The translations under genes were made by a program, and so were the position numbers. Below, in pieces: positions 1 to 8,946 of a stretch of DNA of 64,000 bases; positions within the stretch are counted from its first letter, which is position 1; each line of letters begins with the position of its first letter. The stretch spans positions 124,001 through 188,000 of the forward strand of contig NZ_JTAM01000010.1 in the NCBI RefSeq assembly GCF_000812565.1, given 5' to 3'. The notes beneath the pieces were generated by a model that saw only the letters and a list, made by a program, of their open reading frames with translations, ran no database searches and was not told where the DNA came from. The stretch is from Flammeovirga sp. OC4 (lineage in GTDB: Bacteria; Bacteroidota; Bacteroidia; Cytophagales; Flammeovirgaceae).

Positions 1-1472
1 CTGTCAAAACCACCACCCAATAAGATTTGAGCTGCTGGCAATAACATTTTGTTCGCCTTATTTCTTAACGAACTACCATGAATACCAAATTGTGCGATCG
101 TATGCTGACCACATGCGTTTGGACATCCACTAATTTTTATTTTGAAAGTATCATCCGTCACTAAGTCAGGATATTCTACTTTTACTAAATCTTCTAAAAC
201 TCTAGCAATACCAGTACTTGATGAGATACCCAATACACAAGTATCAGTACCTGGACAAGCTGTGATATCTGCTGTAGTATCGTAACCTAGTTCAGCAAAA
301 CCGATTTTATCTAACTCATTGTAGATCGCTTTCAAATCAGCTTCACGAACGTACTTTAATAAGATACCTTGGCGGATTGTTAATCTGAAATCGTCTGCAG
401 TATACTTCTCAACGATTTTGATTAATTCTCTTGCTGTCGTTGTATCAAAGTTACCTAAAGTCAAACGAACTAAGATACCGTAGAAACCTTCTTGCTTTTG
501 AGCAAATACGTTCGCTTCTTTCCATTTTTGGAATTTCGCTTCGTCCGTTACTTCTACTTCAACAGCTGCATGTTCTTGAGGAAGAACTACTGAATCCACT
601 TTAGATCTGTCTACCCAAATCTCTTGGTTTTTCAATGATTTTCTTTCCTCTTCTGCTAAACGTAATAATTCCTCTTTACCAATATCCTGTAACAAGAACT
701 TCATTCTTGCTTTCATTCTACGGTTACGCTCACCATGACGGTCAAATACTCTTACTAATGACTCAATGAAAGGGATTAATTTTTCCTCTTCCATAAACTC
801 AGCAGCAGTTTCAGCGATGTAAGGCTGTGCACCTAAACCACCACCGATTAGTACTTTAAAACCTCTTTTTTCTTCACCATCAATTGTTTTTACTACCGGA
901 ATAGCTCCAACGTCATGAATAAAAGCAAAAGCTGTATCTGCTTCTGATGATGAGAATGCGATTTTGAACTTACGTCCCATCTCTTGGCAGATAGGATTTC
1001 TTAAGAAGTACTCAAATGTAGCGTGAGCATAAGGAGTTACGTCAAATGGCTCTTCTGCATCAATACCTGCTTTTTCTGAAGCAGTGATGTTTCTTACTGT
1101 GTTACCACAAGCCTCTCTTAATGTAACTTCGTCCTTCTCTAACTCAGCCCATAATTGTGGAGCATCATCTAAAGAAACGTAGTGAATTTGAATATCCTGA
1201 CGTGTAGTAATATGTAATTTACCATTAGAGTACGTATCAGAAACCTCACAAATACGGTTCAATTGTCTCATTGTCAATTTACCGTAAGGTATCTTAATAC
1301 GAATCATTTGTACACCAGGCTGACGCTGACCATAAACACCTCTCGCTAAACGAAGGCTACGGAATTTTTCGTCATCAATATTTCCCTCATGAAACAATCT
1401 GATTTTCTTCTCTAAATCTAAGATATCCTGCTCCACTACTGGGTTTTCAAGTTCGGTTCTAAAGCTACGCAT
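1..1472 (-). CDS. Siroheme nitrite/sulfite reductase (3' end outside window)
   Basis: Reading from the ATG at 1472 on the minus strand gives about 490 residues of an assimilatory siroheme/[4Fe-4S] reductase and then runs off the window edge. Visible are a first ferredoxin-like half with the family segment YSNGKLHITTRQDIQ, and the cluster/siroheme ligands near the visible end: CPGTDTC (CX5C), then SGCPNACGQH (CX3C). All four cysteines are present, so the enzyme looks active. It would reduce nitrite to ammonia or sulfite to sulfide in the cytoplasm; motifs alone do not separate the two. No upstream in-frame ATG competes for the start. The preceding gene on the strand, maeB, is separated by a strong terminator, so this gene should have its own promoter. 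Identity as nitrite/sulfite reductase is near certain; substrate is open. Confidence 0.9.
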   Translation of the reverse strand, partial: MRSFRTELENPVVEQDILDLEKKIRLFHEGNIDDEKFRSLRLARGVYGQRQPGVQMIRIKIPYGKLTMRQLNRICEVSDTYSNGKLHITTRQDIQIHYVSLDDAPQLWAELEKDEVTLREACGNTVRNITASEKAGIDAEEPFDVTPYAHATFEYFLRNPICQEMGRKFKIAFSSSEADTAFAFIHDVGAIPVVKTIDGEEKRGFKVLIGGGLGAQPYIAETAAEFMEEEKLIPFIESLVRVFDRHGERNRRMKARMKFLLQDIGKEELLRLAEEERKSLKNQEIWVDRSKVDSVVLPQEHAAVEVEVTDEAKFQKWKEANVFAQKQEGFYGILVRLTLGNFDTTTARELIKIVEKYTADDFRLTIRQGILLKYVREADLKAIYNELDKIGFAELGYDTTADITACPGTDTCVLGISSSTGIARVLEDLVKVEYPDLVTDDTFKIKISGCPNACGQHTIAQFGIHGSSLRNKANKMLLPAAQILLGGGFD

Positions 1473-1539
1473 GATGAGTATATTACTAGTTTTATATCTT
1501 ATTCCCTATCGATTTACTATACTAATAGTAAAAATGAAA

Positions 1540-1559
1540 AGACCATTATCCTATGGTCT
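1540..1559 (-). other. Leader hairpin upstream of the nitrite/sulfite reductase
   Basis: A perfect 7-bp inverted repeat (agaccat, 6-nt loop, atggtct) lies 68 nt upstream of the reductase start. On the minus strand it is followed by a T-rich run (tttcattttt), so it could act as an attenuator in the 5' UTR. It matches no riboswitch class that I recognise. Confidence 0.3.
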
Positions 1560-1596
1560 CATGCAATTTTAAGGAGGAAAATAAATATTTCAAAAG

Positions 1597-1629
1597 AAAA
1601 AGGGATATTTCTTATAAATATCCCTTTTT
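1597..1629 (-). terminator. Intrinsic terminator after maeB
   Basis: Stem gggatattt/aaatatccc (1602-1610, 1616-1624) with a 5-nt loop, extended by A5/T5 on both sides. The T-run makes it usable in either direction. It lies 122 nt past the maeB stop and separates maeB from the reductase gene. Confidence 0.85.
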
Positions 1630-1750
1630 AAGTATGAAATTATTGAAAATTAAATAGAAACGAGGAAAAATTAGGTTGATTTATATCACCTAAATAAAAA
1701 TGTAAAATACACACTTTCAATACTCCTATTTGAATTTAAAATTCTACTTT

Positions 1751-4036
1751 TTAGTTATCATCTAAACTTTGAGCATCAAGATTTGCGATCGTAATCATAT
1801 CCAGAATCTGCTGTACATTTGCTCCCATTTCAAGAACGTGTGCAGGCTTCTTCATACCCATTACAATTGGACCTACAACAGTAGAATCTGACACTTCTTC
1901 TAACATCTTCAATGCAATATTTGCAGCAGACAAATTCGGGAAGATTAATACATTCGCTGCTTTTTCTGCCAACTCTGAGAATGGGAAGTTAGTCTTCGTC
2001 TTCTCCGGGTTCAGTGCAAAATCAGCTTGAATATCACCATCCACTACCAAGTTAGGGTTTCTTTCTTTCAAAATTTCTCTTGCTTGTCTCATCTTAGAAG
2101 CGTCTTCCCCTTTCTTCGATGCTCCAAAGTTAGAATACCCTAGTAATGCCACTCTCGGTTCTAACTTAAAGAATTCTTTGACCCTTTTTGTCACTGCTTC
2201 AGTAATCTCTACAATTTCTTGTTTTGTAGGATTCTCGATCATCGTTGTATCTGCGAAGAATAATGGTCCTTTATTGGTCAATACCATGTACATTGTAGCT
2301 ACCGGCTTGTCATCTACAGTACCAATTACACGAAGAGAAGGTGCTAAAGATGAAATATAATTACGGTGAATACCTGCAATCATGGCATCAGCATCTCCTT
2401 GCTCTACCATCATAGAAGCAAAGTAACTACGCTTACTCATCAAGTCATGTGCCTCATAAAGCGTTGTACCCATTCTTTGACGTTTCACATAGAATTTCTG
2501 ACCGTACTCCTCACGCTTTTCTTTACTATCATCGGATCTTGGGTTAAGAATTTCTACATTCTTCAACTCATCCAATTCCAATGCTTCAATCATTGCTTTG
2601 ATTCTTGAACGGCGTCCTAATAAGATTGGCTCAATGATACCTTCGTCCATGGCAATACGCGCAGCTCTTAACACATGCGGATTATCTGCTTCAGCAAATA
2701 CCACACGCTTACAAGCATTTTTAGCTTTCACACCTAAACGACGCATGATGTCATTTCCAGTACCCATTCTCTGGATCAACTCCTCTTTGTAAGCCTCAAT
2801 ATCATCAATAGTCGCTTGAGCTACACCACTGTCCATAGCGGCTTGGGCAACTGCTGGTGCTACGGTTGTCAATAAACGTGTATCAAGAGGTTTTGGAATA
2901 AAGTAGTCTCTACCAAAAATCAAACGATCCACATTGTAAGCTTGCGTTACTGCCTCAGGAACTGGCTCTTTTGCCAATGCAGCAATGGCTCTTACACAAG
3001 CTAATTTCATTTCCTCATTAATCTCTGTCGCTCTTACATCCAAAGCTCCTCTAAAGATATATGGGAAACCTAATACGTTATTCACTTGGTTAGGATGATC
3101 TGAACGGCCTGTTGCCATCATTACATCATCTCTAGTGCTCATTGCTAAATCGTAAGCGATTTCTGGAGTTGGGTTCGCCAAAGCAAAAACAATAGGGTTT
3201 TCAGCCATTGATTTCAACATCTCTGCTGTCATCACATTTCCTTTGGATAAACCAAGGAATACGTCTGCTCCTACTAATGCTTCTTCTAAGTTGTGAACAT
3301 CAGTAGCTGTGGCTAAATCAAGTTTGTTACCTGTAAGACCTTCTCTGTCTTTACGGATTACGCCTCTACTGTCACAAACAATGGCATTTTCTCTCTGAAC
3401 TCCTAATTCAAAGAATATATTAATACATGATACCGCCGATGCACCTGCACCTGACACTACCACTTTCAAATCTTTTAAGTCTTTGCCGATAATTTCAGCG
3501 GCATTCAATAAAGCAGCTCCTGAAATAATGGCTGTACCATGTTGATCGTCGTGCATAACAGGAATGTTCATTTCCTTTTTTAATGTCTGCTCGATTTCAA
3601 AACAGTCTGGTGCTTTAATATCTTCAAGGTTGATACCGCCAAAAGTTGGCTCTAATGTTTTACAAGCCTCAATAAACTTCTTCGGGTCTTTGGCATCGAG
3701 TTCAATATCAAAAACGTCAATTCCTGCGAAGATTTTGAATAATACTCCTTTACCTTCCATTACAGGCTTAGAAGCTTCAGGTCCAATGTCGCCCAATCCT
3801 AAAACGGCTGTACCATTGGAAACTACGCCCACTAAGTTACCCTTAGCTGTATATTTATAAACATCTTCTTTTCTTTCAGCAATTTCCAAACATGGGTCCG
3901 CTACACCTGGAGAATAAGCTAAAGAAAGGTCACGTTGTGTCTTGGTCTTTTTAGTTGGTATTACCTCAATTTTCCCTGGGTTTGGCTGCTCATGGTACTC
4001 TAATGAGTCCTTTTTACGTATTACGTTTTTAGACAT
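1751..4036 (-). CDS. maeB: NADP-dependent malic enzyme, hybrid MaeB type
   Basis: 761 residues, the usual size of the fused form: malic enzyme (about 1-420) followed by a catalytically silent phosphotransacetylase-like domain (about 430-755). It decarboxylates malate oxidatively to pyruvate with NADPH formation. Visible motifs are YSPGVADP (41-48), the metal-binding NLED (136-139), DD at 163-164 in MHDDQHGTA, and the Rossmann glycine loop GAGAS (196-200). In the family the PTA-like domain is an oligomerisation and allosteric module (acetyl-CoA regulation in E. coli MaeB). The gene is monocistronic: a divergent gene lies upstream and a strong terminator downstream. Confidence 0.96.
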   Translation of the reverse strand: MSKNVIRKKDSLEYHEQPNPGKIEVIPTKKTKTQRDLSLAYSPGVADPCLEIAERKEDVYKYTAKGNLVGVVSNGTAVLGLGDIGPEASKPVMEGKGVLFKIFAGIDVFDIELDAKDPKKFIEACKTLEPTFGGINLEDIKAPDCFEIEQTLKKEMNIPVMHDDQHGTAIISGAALLNAAEIIGKDLKDLKVVVSGAGASAVSCINIFFELGVQRENAIVCDSRGVIRKDREGLTGNKLDLATATDVHNLEEALVGADVFLGLSKGNVMTAEMLKSMAENPIVFALANPTPEIAYDLAMSTRDDVMMATGRSDHPNQVNNVLGFPYIFRGALDVRATEINEEMKLACVRAIAALAKEPVPEAVTQAYNVDRLIFGRDYFIPKPLDTRLLTTVAPAVAQAAMDSGVAQATIDDIEAYKEELIQRMGTGNDIMRRLGVKAKNACKRVVFAEADNPHVLRAARIAMDEGIIEPILLGRRSRIKAMIEALELDELKNVEILNPRSDDSKEKREEYGQKFYVKRQRMGTTLYEAHDLMSKRSYFASMMVEQGDADAMIAGIHRNYISSLAPSLRVIGTVDDKPVATMYMVLTNKGPLFFADTTMIENPTKQEIVEITEAVTKRVKEFFKLEPRVALLGYSNFGASKKGEDASKMRQAREILKERNPNLVVDGDIQADFALNPEKTKTNFPFSELAEKAANVLIFPNLSAANIALKMLEEVSDSTVVGPIVMGMKKPAHVLEMGANVQQILDMITIANLDAQSLDDN

Positions 4037-4378
4037 ACCTGATTACTTTATGTTTTGTGTGTGCAAGTACTTGTTATAAAAAAACGATAATTTCATATTA
4101 TCCGAAAACTTATAGTAAAGTACTTTGTTTAATATAAATGAGTGTTTATAATCGAGGTCAAAAGTAGTTACTTTCGTTTGGATTAAAAATTAGTTTTCTT
4201 TATTCTGTAAAGTTTTTTATAATTTGAGCAGGTTTGAAACCTCGTTTTGCATAAATTTTGGTTTCAAGACTATTCTTATGAAGTATATAAGATTAAAAAA
4301 AGAAAGTAAAAGACAACCTCTATCTTTATCTTAGTACTTAGGTAATCAGACAGAAATAACTTAATCATAAAACAAAGC
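4037..4378. other. Divergent intergenic region, maeB / Nudix gene
   Basis: 342 bp between two divergent genes, AT-rich, no coding potential or repeat seen. On the minus strand 4159-4166 reads tacttttg, an exact TAnnTTTG -7 box, 123 nt before maeB, but no TTG is placed at the -33 distance. No convincing box was found for the Nudix gene. Confidence 0.4.
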
Positions 4379-4912
4379 ATGAATTTTTGTAGCAATTGCG
4401 GTAATGGGCAACTAGAGTATATTATTCCAGAAGGAGATCATAAACATCGTTATTACTGTCCGAATTGTGATACCATACATTATCAAAACCCAAGAATAAT
4501 AGCGGGGTGTATTCCTATGTACAATGGGAAAGTATTACTAGCTAAAAGAGCTATTGAACCTCGATATGGTTTTTGGAACCTTCCTGCCGGGTTTTTAGAA
4601 AATGGTGAAAGCCCTGAAGATGGTGCTTTGAGAGAACTATTTGAGGAAACGGGGGCTAAAGGTGAAGTAAAACGCTTACATACCGTATTTTCATTACCCA
4701 ATTTCAACCAAGTATACCTATTATTTTTAGTGGATTTGACTTCAGAAGAATATGAGAAAACAACTTCTGAAAGCTTAGAAGTACGCTTTTTTGAGTTGGA
4801 TGAAATTCCATGGAAGGAGATTGCTTTTGAATCTTCTACATTTGCATTAGAAAGCTACATTGCCTCCCCTTCCAAGGAGAAAGTAAACTTGGGTCAATTC
4901 GTAAAATATTAA
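4379..4912 (+). CDS. Nudix hydrolase with N-terminal zinc ribbon
   Basis: 177 residues. The N-terminus is a zinc ribbon with Cys4, Cys7, Cys27 and Cys30 (CSNC...CPNC). A complete Nudix box follows at 71-93: Gly71, Glu77, Arg85-Glu86, Glu89-Glu90 and Gly92, all catalytic positions intact. The architecture resembles NADH pyrophosphatase-related and ADP-ribose pyrophosphatase-type Nudix proteins, which hydrolyse nucleoside diphosphate derivatives with Mg2+. It is shorter than NudC itself, so the exact substrate (NADH, ADP-ribose, FAD) cannot be read from the sequence. It is convergent with the PHP phosphatase gene, with 9 bp between the stops. Confidence 0.9.
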   Translation: MNFCSNCGNGQLEYIIPEGDHKHRYYCPNCDTIHYQNPRIIAGCIPMYNGKVLLAKRAIEPRYGFWNLPAGFLENGESPEDGALRELFEETGAKGEVKRLHTVFSLPNFNQVYLLFLVDLTSEEYEKTTSESLEVRFFELDEIPWKEIAFESSTFALESYIASPSKEKVNLGQFVKY

Positions 4913-4931
4913 CCTGTCATTTTAAGGCAGG
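4913..4931. terminator. Weak bidirectional hairpin between convergent genes
   Basis: cctgtc and ggcagg pair (one G-T wobble) around a 7-nt AT loop, overlapping the PHP-gene stop. There is no long T-run, so it is at best a weak terminator for the convergent Nudix and PHP genes. Confidence 0.3.
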
Positions 4932-5779
4932 TAAACACCCTTCTCATCAAATGGGAAAGGTTGCCATTTTCCATCCCATAAAACATGCATGGTTTTGAAT
5001 CCTATTTCTTTGAGTTGTAATGCCGTCTCTGCAAAGCCTTTTGTAATTTCTGCAGTAGTATGAGCATCAGAACTTAGGGTAATAGGTATATTTTTTTCAA
5101 GAATTTTTTCTAGAATCCAAGGACTAGGGTATAATTGCGAATAGCCTTTATAAAAGCCTCTCGTATTCACTTCCACAATAATATTTTTAGCTTTGATTAC
5201 CTCTAGGTAATTTTCAATCATTTCCTGATACCACTCTTCATTTTCCTCAAACCATTTTCCGGTAGAGTTGTGCATTTTCATCTTATCTAAATGCCCTAAA
5301 ACAGTAGGAGTATCTTCCTCGATCATCTTGATATTGAGGTCTACATAACGTTGAAAGGCTCTTTTAATACTTCCTCCAAAAATTTCCTGAAGGCCTTTAT
5401 CATAATGCTTTTTAGTGTAATCTATTTCCCAATAACTACCATCCTCAAACTGATTAACATAATGCACCGAACCTACTGAGTAATCTAATTCTCGAAAATT
5501 ATGGACACCACATCTCCCTTCAATATAATCTACTTCTAAACCTGCGTAAATCTGTATTTGATCTTTGTATTTTTCTTTGAGACGCTCAATTTCTGCTAGA
5601 TATTCCCTGTAGTTTTCCATTTTCATATTCCAAGTGGAAGGAAAAGGGACAGGTGAATGTGTAGAAAAACCATAAGATTTCACATTCTGCTCTATGGCAG
5701 CAATTATATAGTCTTCTAAAGGGGATTTTCCATCATCATAAAAAGTATGACTGTGAAAATTTGTCCATGAGGGTTTCAT
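4922..5779 (-). CDS. PHP-domain phosphatase, histidinol-phosphatase type
   Basis: 285 residues from the ATG at 5779; a TTG two codons upstream is possible but less likely. The protein is one PHP (polymerase and histidinol phosphatase) domain. It opens with NFHSHT (His9, His11) and Asp16, then GLEVDY, GSVHY, GHLDKMK and SSDAHT, which supply the metal ligands of the trinuclear site. The size fits monofunctional histidinol-phosphate phosphatases (HisJ/HisK), which make L-histidinol. No other histidine genes are nearby, so another phosphoester substrate is possible. Family assignment is firm, reaction moderately so. Confidence 0.8.
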   Translation of the reverse strand: MKPSWTNFHSHTFYDDGKSPLEDYIIAAIEQNVKSYGFSTHSPVPFPSTWNMKMENYREYLAEIERLKEKYKDQIQIYAGLEVDYIEGRCGVHNFRELDYSVGSVHYVNQFEDGSYWEIDYTKKHYDKGLQEIFGGSIKRAFQRYVDLNIKMIEEDTPTVLGHLDKMKMHNSTGKWFEENEEWYQEMIENYLEVIKAKNIIVEVNTRGFYKGYSQLYPSPWILEKILEKNIPITLSSDAHTTAEITKGFAETALQLKEIGFKTMHVLWDGKWQPFPFDEKGVYLP

Positions 5780-5962
5780 AATCAATGGTTTATAAATTTC
5801 ATCAATAGTTACTCTTTAATATAATTTCCATTTGGCAATATGTCATAGTAATATCTTATTTTTTTATAGACTTGAATAAAGATTTATTGTTAAGTTTTTT
5901 GCTTCGAACAACCATTTTTAATACAATAAGTTAAACCTAATTACTAAAAGTTACCCAATACT

Positions 5963-6529
5963 ATGAACATCTTAGTTGTATTTGCACATCCTAATTACAA
6001 CCAATCCGTAATTAACCGGAGATTTGTTGAGGAGATCAAAAAGATTTGTGTCATTGATTTCCATCCGTTGAACGAAATGTATCCTGACGGAAGAATTGAT
6101 ATTCATTTCGAAAAAAATGCTCTTTTAAGGGCAGATAGAGTTGTCTTTCAATTTCCTTTACACTGGTACAATGTCTCTCCTATTTTAAAAAACTACATGG
6201 AAAATGTATTAAACCATGGGTTTGCTTTTGGAATAAATGGAGATAAACTAAAAGGAAAAGAGTTTTTAACAGCCATCACTGTTGGAGGCCCCAAAGAAGC
6301 ATATCAAAAGTCAGATGCTAATAGTTTTACAATGGAAGACTTTATTAGACCTTTTGAACAAACAGCAAATCTTACGGGTATGAATTTTAGAAAAACCTAC
6401 GCTGTTTATAATGCATTGACCTTAGGGCGAGAGAACAATTCATCAAAGTTAACGCAAATTGCAAAAGAGTTTATCAATCATATTACTGATCCTTATTTAG
6501 ATCCAAGTATGAGAAGAAATGTATCTTAA
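5963..6529 (+). CDS. NAD(P)H oxidoreductase, flavodoxin-like fold
   Basis: 188 residues of the KefF/MdaB/NQO1 family. The N-terminal MNILVVFAHPN strand-turn, then VVFQFPLHWYNVSP (FMN/FAD isoalloxazine contact) and LTAITVGG are hallmarks of these flavin quinone reductases. They pass two electrons from NAD(P)H to quinones or other electrophiles in the cytoplasm and in some species regulate potassium efflux. No Kef transporter lies next to it, so a role in quinone or redox stress is the default inference. Its stop lies one base from the stop of the convergent flippase-like gene at 6531. Confidence 0.85.
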   Translation: MNILVVFAHPNYNQSVINRRFVEEIKKICVIDFHPLNEMYPDGRIDIHFEKNALLRADRVVFQFPLHWYNVSPILKNYMENVLNHGFAFGINGDKLKGKEFLTAITVGGPKEAYQKSDANSFTMEDFIRPFEQTANLTGMNFRKTYAVYNALTLGRENNSSKLTQIAKEFINHITDPYLDPSMRRNVS

Positions 6530-6530
6530 T

Positions 6531-7439
6531 TTATAATTTCCATCGAATTCCTAAACCCATCAGAGAAGGAATTAAAATATTGATACACCAAATCATTAAT
6601 GCAGAAACTAATGCGATATTAGGGTCTAATCCTAAATATTCAAAAATATATAAAGTAGATAATTCTCTAATTCCTAAATCTAAAAAGCCTCCCAAGTTTG
6701 GAGATACTGTTTTAATCAAAAAGATCACTGGAACTATGATCACCAAGACTTGAAGAGAGATTAATGTATCAATAGAATGTATGATTAAAATAAACTGGAG
6801 AGTAAAAACACAATAACGTACGAAACCTAAAACCGTTGTCGTAATCAACAACTTCAAGGTGTATGTTTTGAGAATTAAAAAATAACGTTCAAAAAAATGA
6901 ATCACTTTTTCATTTTGAAAGGCTTGTTTCCCAATTACAAATAGAAAAGGAAGAATAAGGGCAAGTATCCCTAACAGCCAATACTCATATTGAAGTTTAA
7001 TGATGTGATTTCTTAAGAACCAAAGTAAACAAGGAATACCAACCCAAAATGTATGGATTCCTTGCGTCAATTGACTTATAAAAAGGGCTCCTATGGACTG
7101 GTTTCTATCCACTGACTTGGGAATTGCCCAATATCTTCCTAAAGCATTCCCTAAAGTTTTCCCTGCTAAAAAAGACGCTCCTAAACCCGATAGAACACCC
7201 AGCAAAGCATTAATAAAAGAGACTTCAAATAGTGGTTTTAATAAAATCTGCCACCTTTTGGACTCTAACATCCAGTTTAAAGGCATCAACACAAATGCTA
7301 AAACTAAAAAAACTGGAGATTGTATACTTACCTTTTCCCAAGGAGCATAAACTAAAAACTGATAAAGGGCATAAATAGCAAAAAGTACTGCAACGCCTTT
7401 AAGGCTATAACTTAATACTTTCTGATATTTTGCTACCAT
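6531..7439 (-). CDS. Flippase-like / YbhN-type polytopic membrane protein
   Basis: 302 residues with seven to eight predicted membrane helices. I chose the ATG at 7439: reading further upstream would put 28 residues inside the preceding gene and would give a non-membrane, low-complexity N-terminus. The ATG overlaps the upstream TAG by a few bases (atggtag), which indicates translational coupling. The glycine-rich SGLGASFLAGKTLG helix and the late SPNLGGFLDLGIRE segment resemble the lysylphosphatidylglycerol-synthase membrane domain family (UPF0104), whose members flip lipids or lipid-linked compounds. No synthase domain is attached, so the transported molecule is unknown. Confidence 0.6.
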   Translation of the reverse strand: MVAKYQKVLSYSLKGVAVLFAIYALYQFLVYAPWEKVSIQSPVFLVLAFVLMPLNWMLESKRWQILLKPLFEVSFINALLGVLSGLGASFLAGKTLGNALGRYWAIPKSVDRNQSIGALFISQLTQGIHTFWVGIPCLLWFLRNHIIKLQYEYWLLGILALILPFLFVIGKQAFQNEKVIHFFERYFLILKTYTLKLLITTTVLGFVRYCVFTLQFILIIHSIDTLISLQVLVIIVPVIFLIKTVSPNLGGFLDLGIRELSTLYIFEYLGLDPNIALVSALMIWCINILIPSLMGLGIRWKL

Positions 7440-8809
7440 ATTCCTAAGTACATTGGTCCTAATAATAAAATACCCGCGACGACCATGAGTATTACCAAAA
7501 GCGGTCCCATCCATTTCACCCAAACATCATAGGGGATTTTTGCTATGGATAAAACGCCCATTGTCACACCACTTGTTGGGATTATTAAGTTCGTTAAGCC
7601 ATCACCAAATTGGAATGCTAATACAGCTATCTGACGTGAAATACCCAATAAATCACTCAATGGCGCCATAATAGGCATGGTCAAAGCTGCTTGTCCACTT
7701 CCGGATGGCAAAAAGGTATTTAATAAACTCTGAAACAAGAACATTGCTTCAATTGAAGCCACTTTAGGCAATCCATTGACTGCCGTAGCAATACTATTTA
7801 AAACTGTATCTATAATCTTTCCGTCTGAAGCAATAATTAAAATCCCTTTGCAAAAAGCGACCACCAATGCAGCTGTCATCATCTCCTTGGCCCCTTTTAC
7901 AAAACTGCCGTTCATTTTCTCCAAATTCACCCCACAGACTAAACAAGATACCACACCTATGGCAAAAAATAGTCCTCCGATTTCAATCATATACCATTCA
8001 TACTTCGCAACGCCAATAACTAAAAGTACTATACCAAGGGCAAAAAGTAGAAGAACAAGTATTCTTTGCCATGTTAAATGTACTTTTTCAGCACTCTTCA
8101 AAGTTTGATCAGATCCTACACTCTCAGGCATCAAACTCTTCGATGGATCTGCAGAAATCATCAGTACATAACGCATAATATAAGCTACCCCAATTGTGGT
8201 GAATACTCCCCAAACAAAAATTCTGTATTGCCAACCACTAAACAGCGGTACTTCCGCAATTGCTTGAGCGATACCAATAGTAAAGGGATTACTCACCGCT
8301 CCCGCAAAACCTACTCCTGCTCCCACAAAAGGTATGGCTACTCCAACAATCGGATCTAATTTCATGGCTTTCGCCATGGGAATCGTCACCAGAATAAAAA
8401 CCAATACTTCTTCTGACATTCCAAAAGTTGCACCTGCAATAGAGAATATCACGGTTATAAAAGGGATTACAATCTTTTTATAGAGCGTATGTTTATTACT
8501 CCAATTGACCAAACCTTGTAAACCCGCCTCAATCGCTCCAGTACTGTTCATCATCCCAAAAGCACCTCCTACCACAAAAATGAAGGCAATGATTTCTGAA
8601 GCAGAAATAAAACCTTTCAAAGGAGCAGTAAAAAATGAAGTAATACCCTGCGGAGACGCCTCCACTTCTTGGTAAGAACCGGGTACTAGAATATTTCTAC
8701 CGTTCAGCAGCTCTCTACTGTATTCTCCTGCAGGAATAAGCCAAGTTAGACCAATAAAAACTAATAGAATAACGGAGGCGATGACTAAAGTATCTGGAAG
8801 TTTTTTCAT
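7433..8809 (-). CDS. YfcC-type carrier (C4-dicarboxylate/amino-acid antiporter superfamily)
   Basis: 458 residues and about twelve hydrophobic segments, starting MKKLPDTLVIASVILL and with the conserved LTWLIPAGEY near residue 22. The re-entrant-loop segments GVGFAGAVSNPFTIGIAQA and LPSGSGQAALTMPIMAP are typical of the YfcC/DcuC/ArsB-like ion-transporter superfamily. Such proteins exchange dicarboxylates or basic amino acids across the inner membrane; the substrate here is not determined. It is the first gene of a two-gene operon with the overlapping flippase-like gene. Confidence 0.8.
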   Translation of the reverse strand: MKKLPDTLVIASVILLVFIGLTWLIPAGEYSRELLNGRNILVPGSYQEVEASPQGITSFFTAPLKGFISASEIIAFIFVVGGAFGMMNSTGAIEAGLQGLVNWSNKHTLYKKIVIPFITVIFSIAGATFGMSEEVLVFILVTIPMAKAMKLDPIVGVAIPFVGAGVGFAGAVSNPFTIGIAQAIAEVPLFSGWQYRIFVWGVFTTIGVAYIMRYVLMISADPSKSLMPESVGSDQTLKSAEKVHLTWQRILVLLLFALGIVLLVIGVAKYEWYMIEIGGLFFAIGVVSCLVCGVNLEKMNGSFVKGAKEMMTAALVVAFCKGILIIASDGKIIDTVLNSIATAVNGLPKVASIEAMFLFQSLLNTFLPSGSGQAALTMPIMAPLSDLLGISRQIAVLAFQFGDGLTNLIIPTSGVTMGVLSIAKIPYDVWVKWMGPLLVILMVVAGILLLGPMYLGIW

Positions 8810-8838
8810 TAAGAATAGGTTTCAAGTCAAATAGAACA

Positions 8839-8866
8839 CAAACTTATCGAACACAGAGTAAACAAA
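8839..8866 (-). promoter_or_regulatory. Bacteroidota-type promoter for the YfcC operon
   Basis: Minus strand: taagtttg (8846-8839) matches TAnnTTTG exactly, and tttg (8866-8863) lies 16 nt upstream, close to the expected -33 position. The predicted start point is about 20 nt before the carrier's ATG. Confidence 0.55.
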
Positions 8867-8946
8867 CTAAAAAAAATCACTTTTATTAATGCGTAACATT
8901 GACTATTTTTCAAGAATAAATAAATATTACAATTACACATTTTAAA

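Noticed and set aside
1473-1596. SAM or other sulfur riboswitch upstream of the reductase
   Set aside because: Only one short hairpin; none of the conserved junction sequences of SAM-type riboswitches is visible.
3564-3860. Plus-strand open frame of 98 codons
   Set aside because: Antisense to the conserved malic-enzyme domain of maeB; no family features.
7440-7523. Upstream extension of the flippase-like gene
   Set aside because: It would add 28 non-hydrophobic residues inside the carrier gene; the ATG at 7439 gives a normal membrane-protein start and a coupling overlap.
8078-8359. Plus-strand open frame of 93 codons
   Set aside because: Lies wholly inside the YfcC-type gene on the other strand; composition is antisense shadow.
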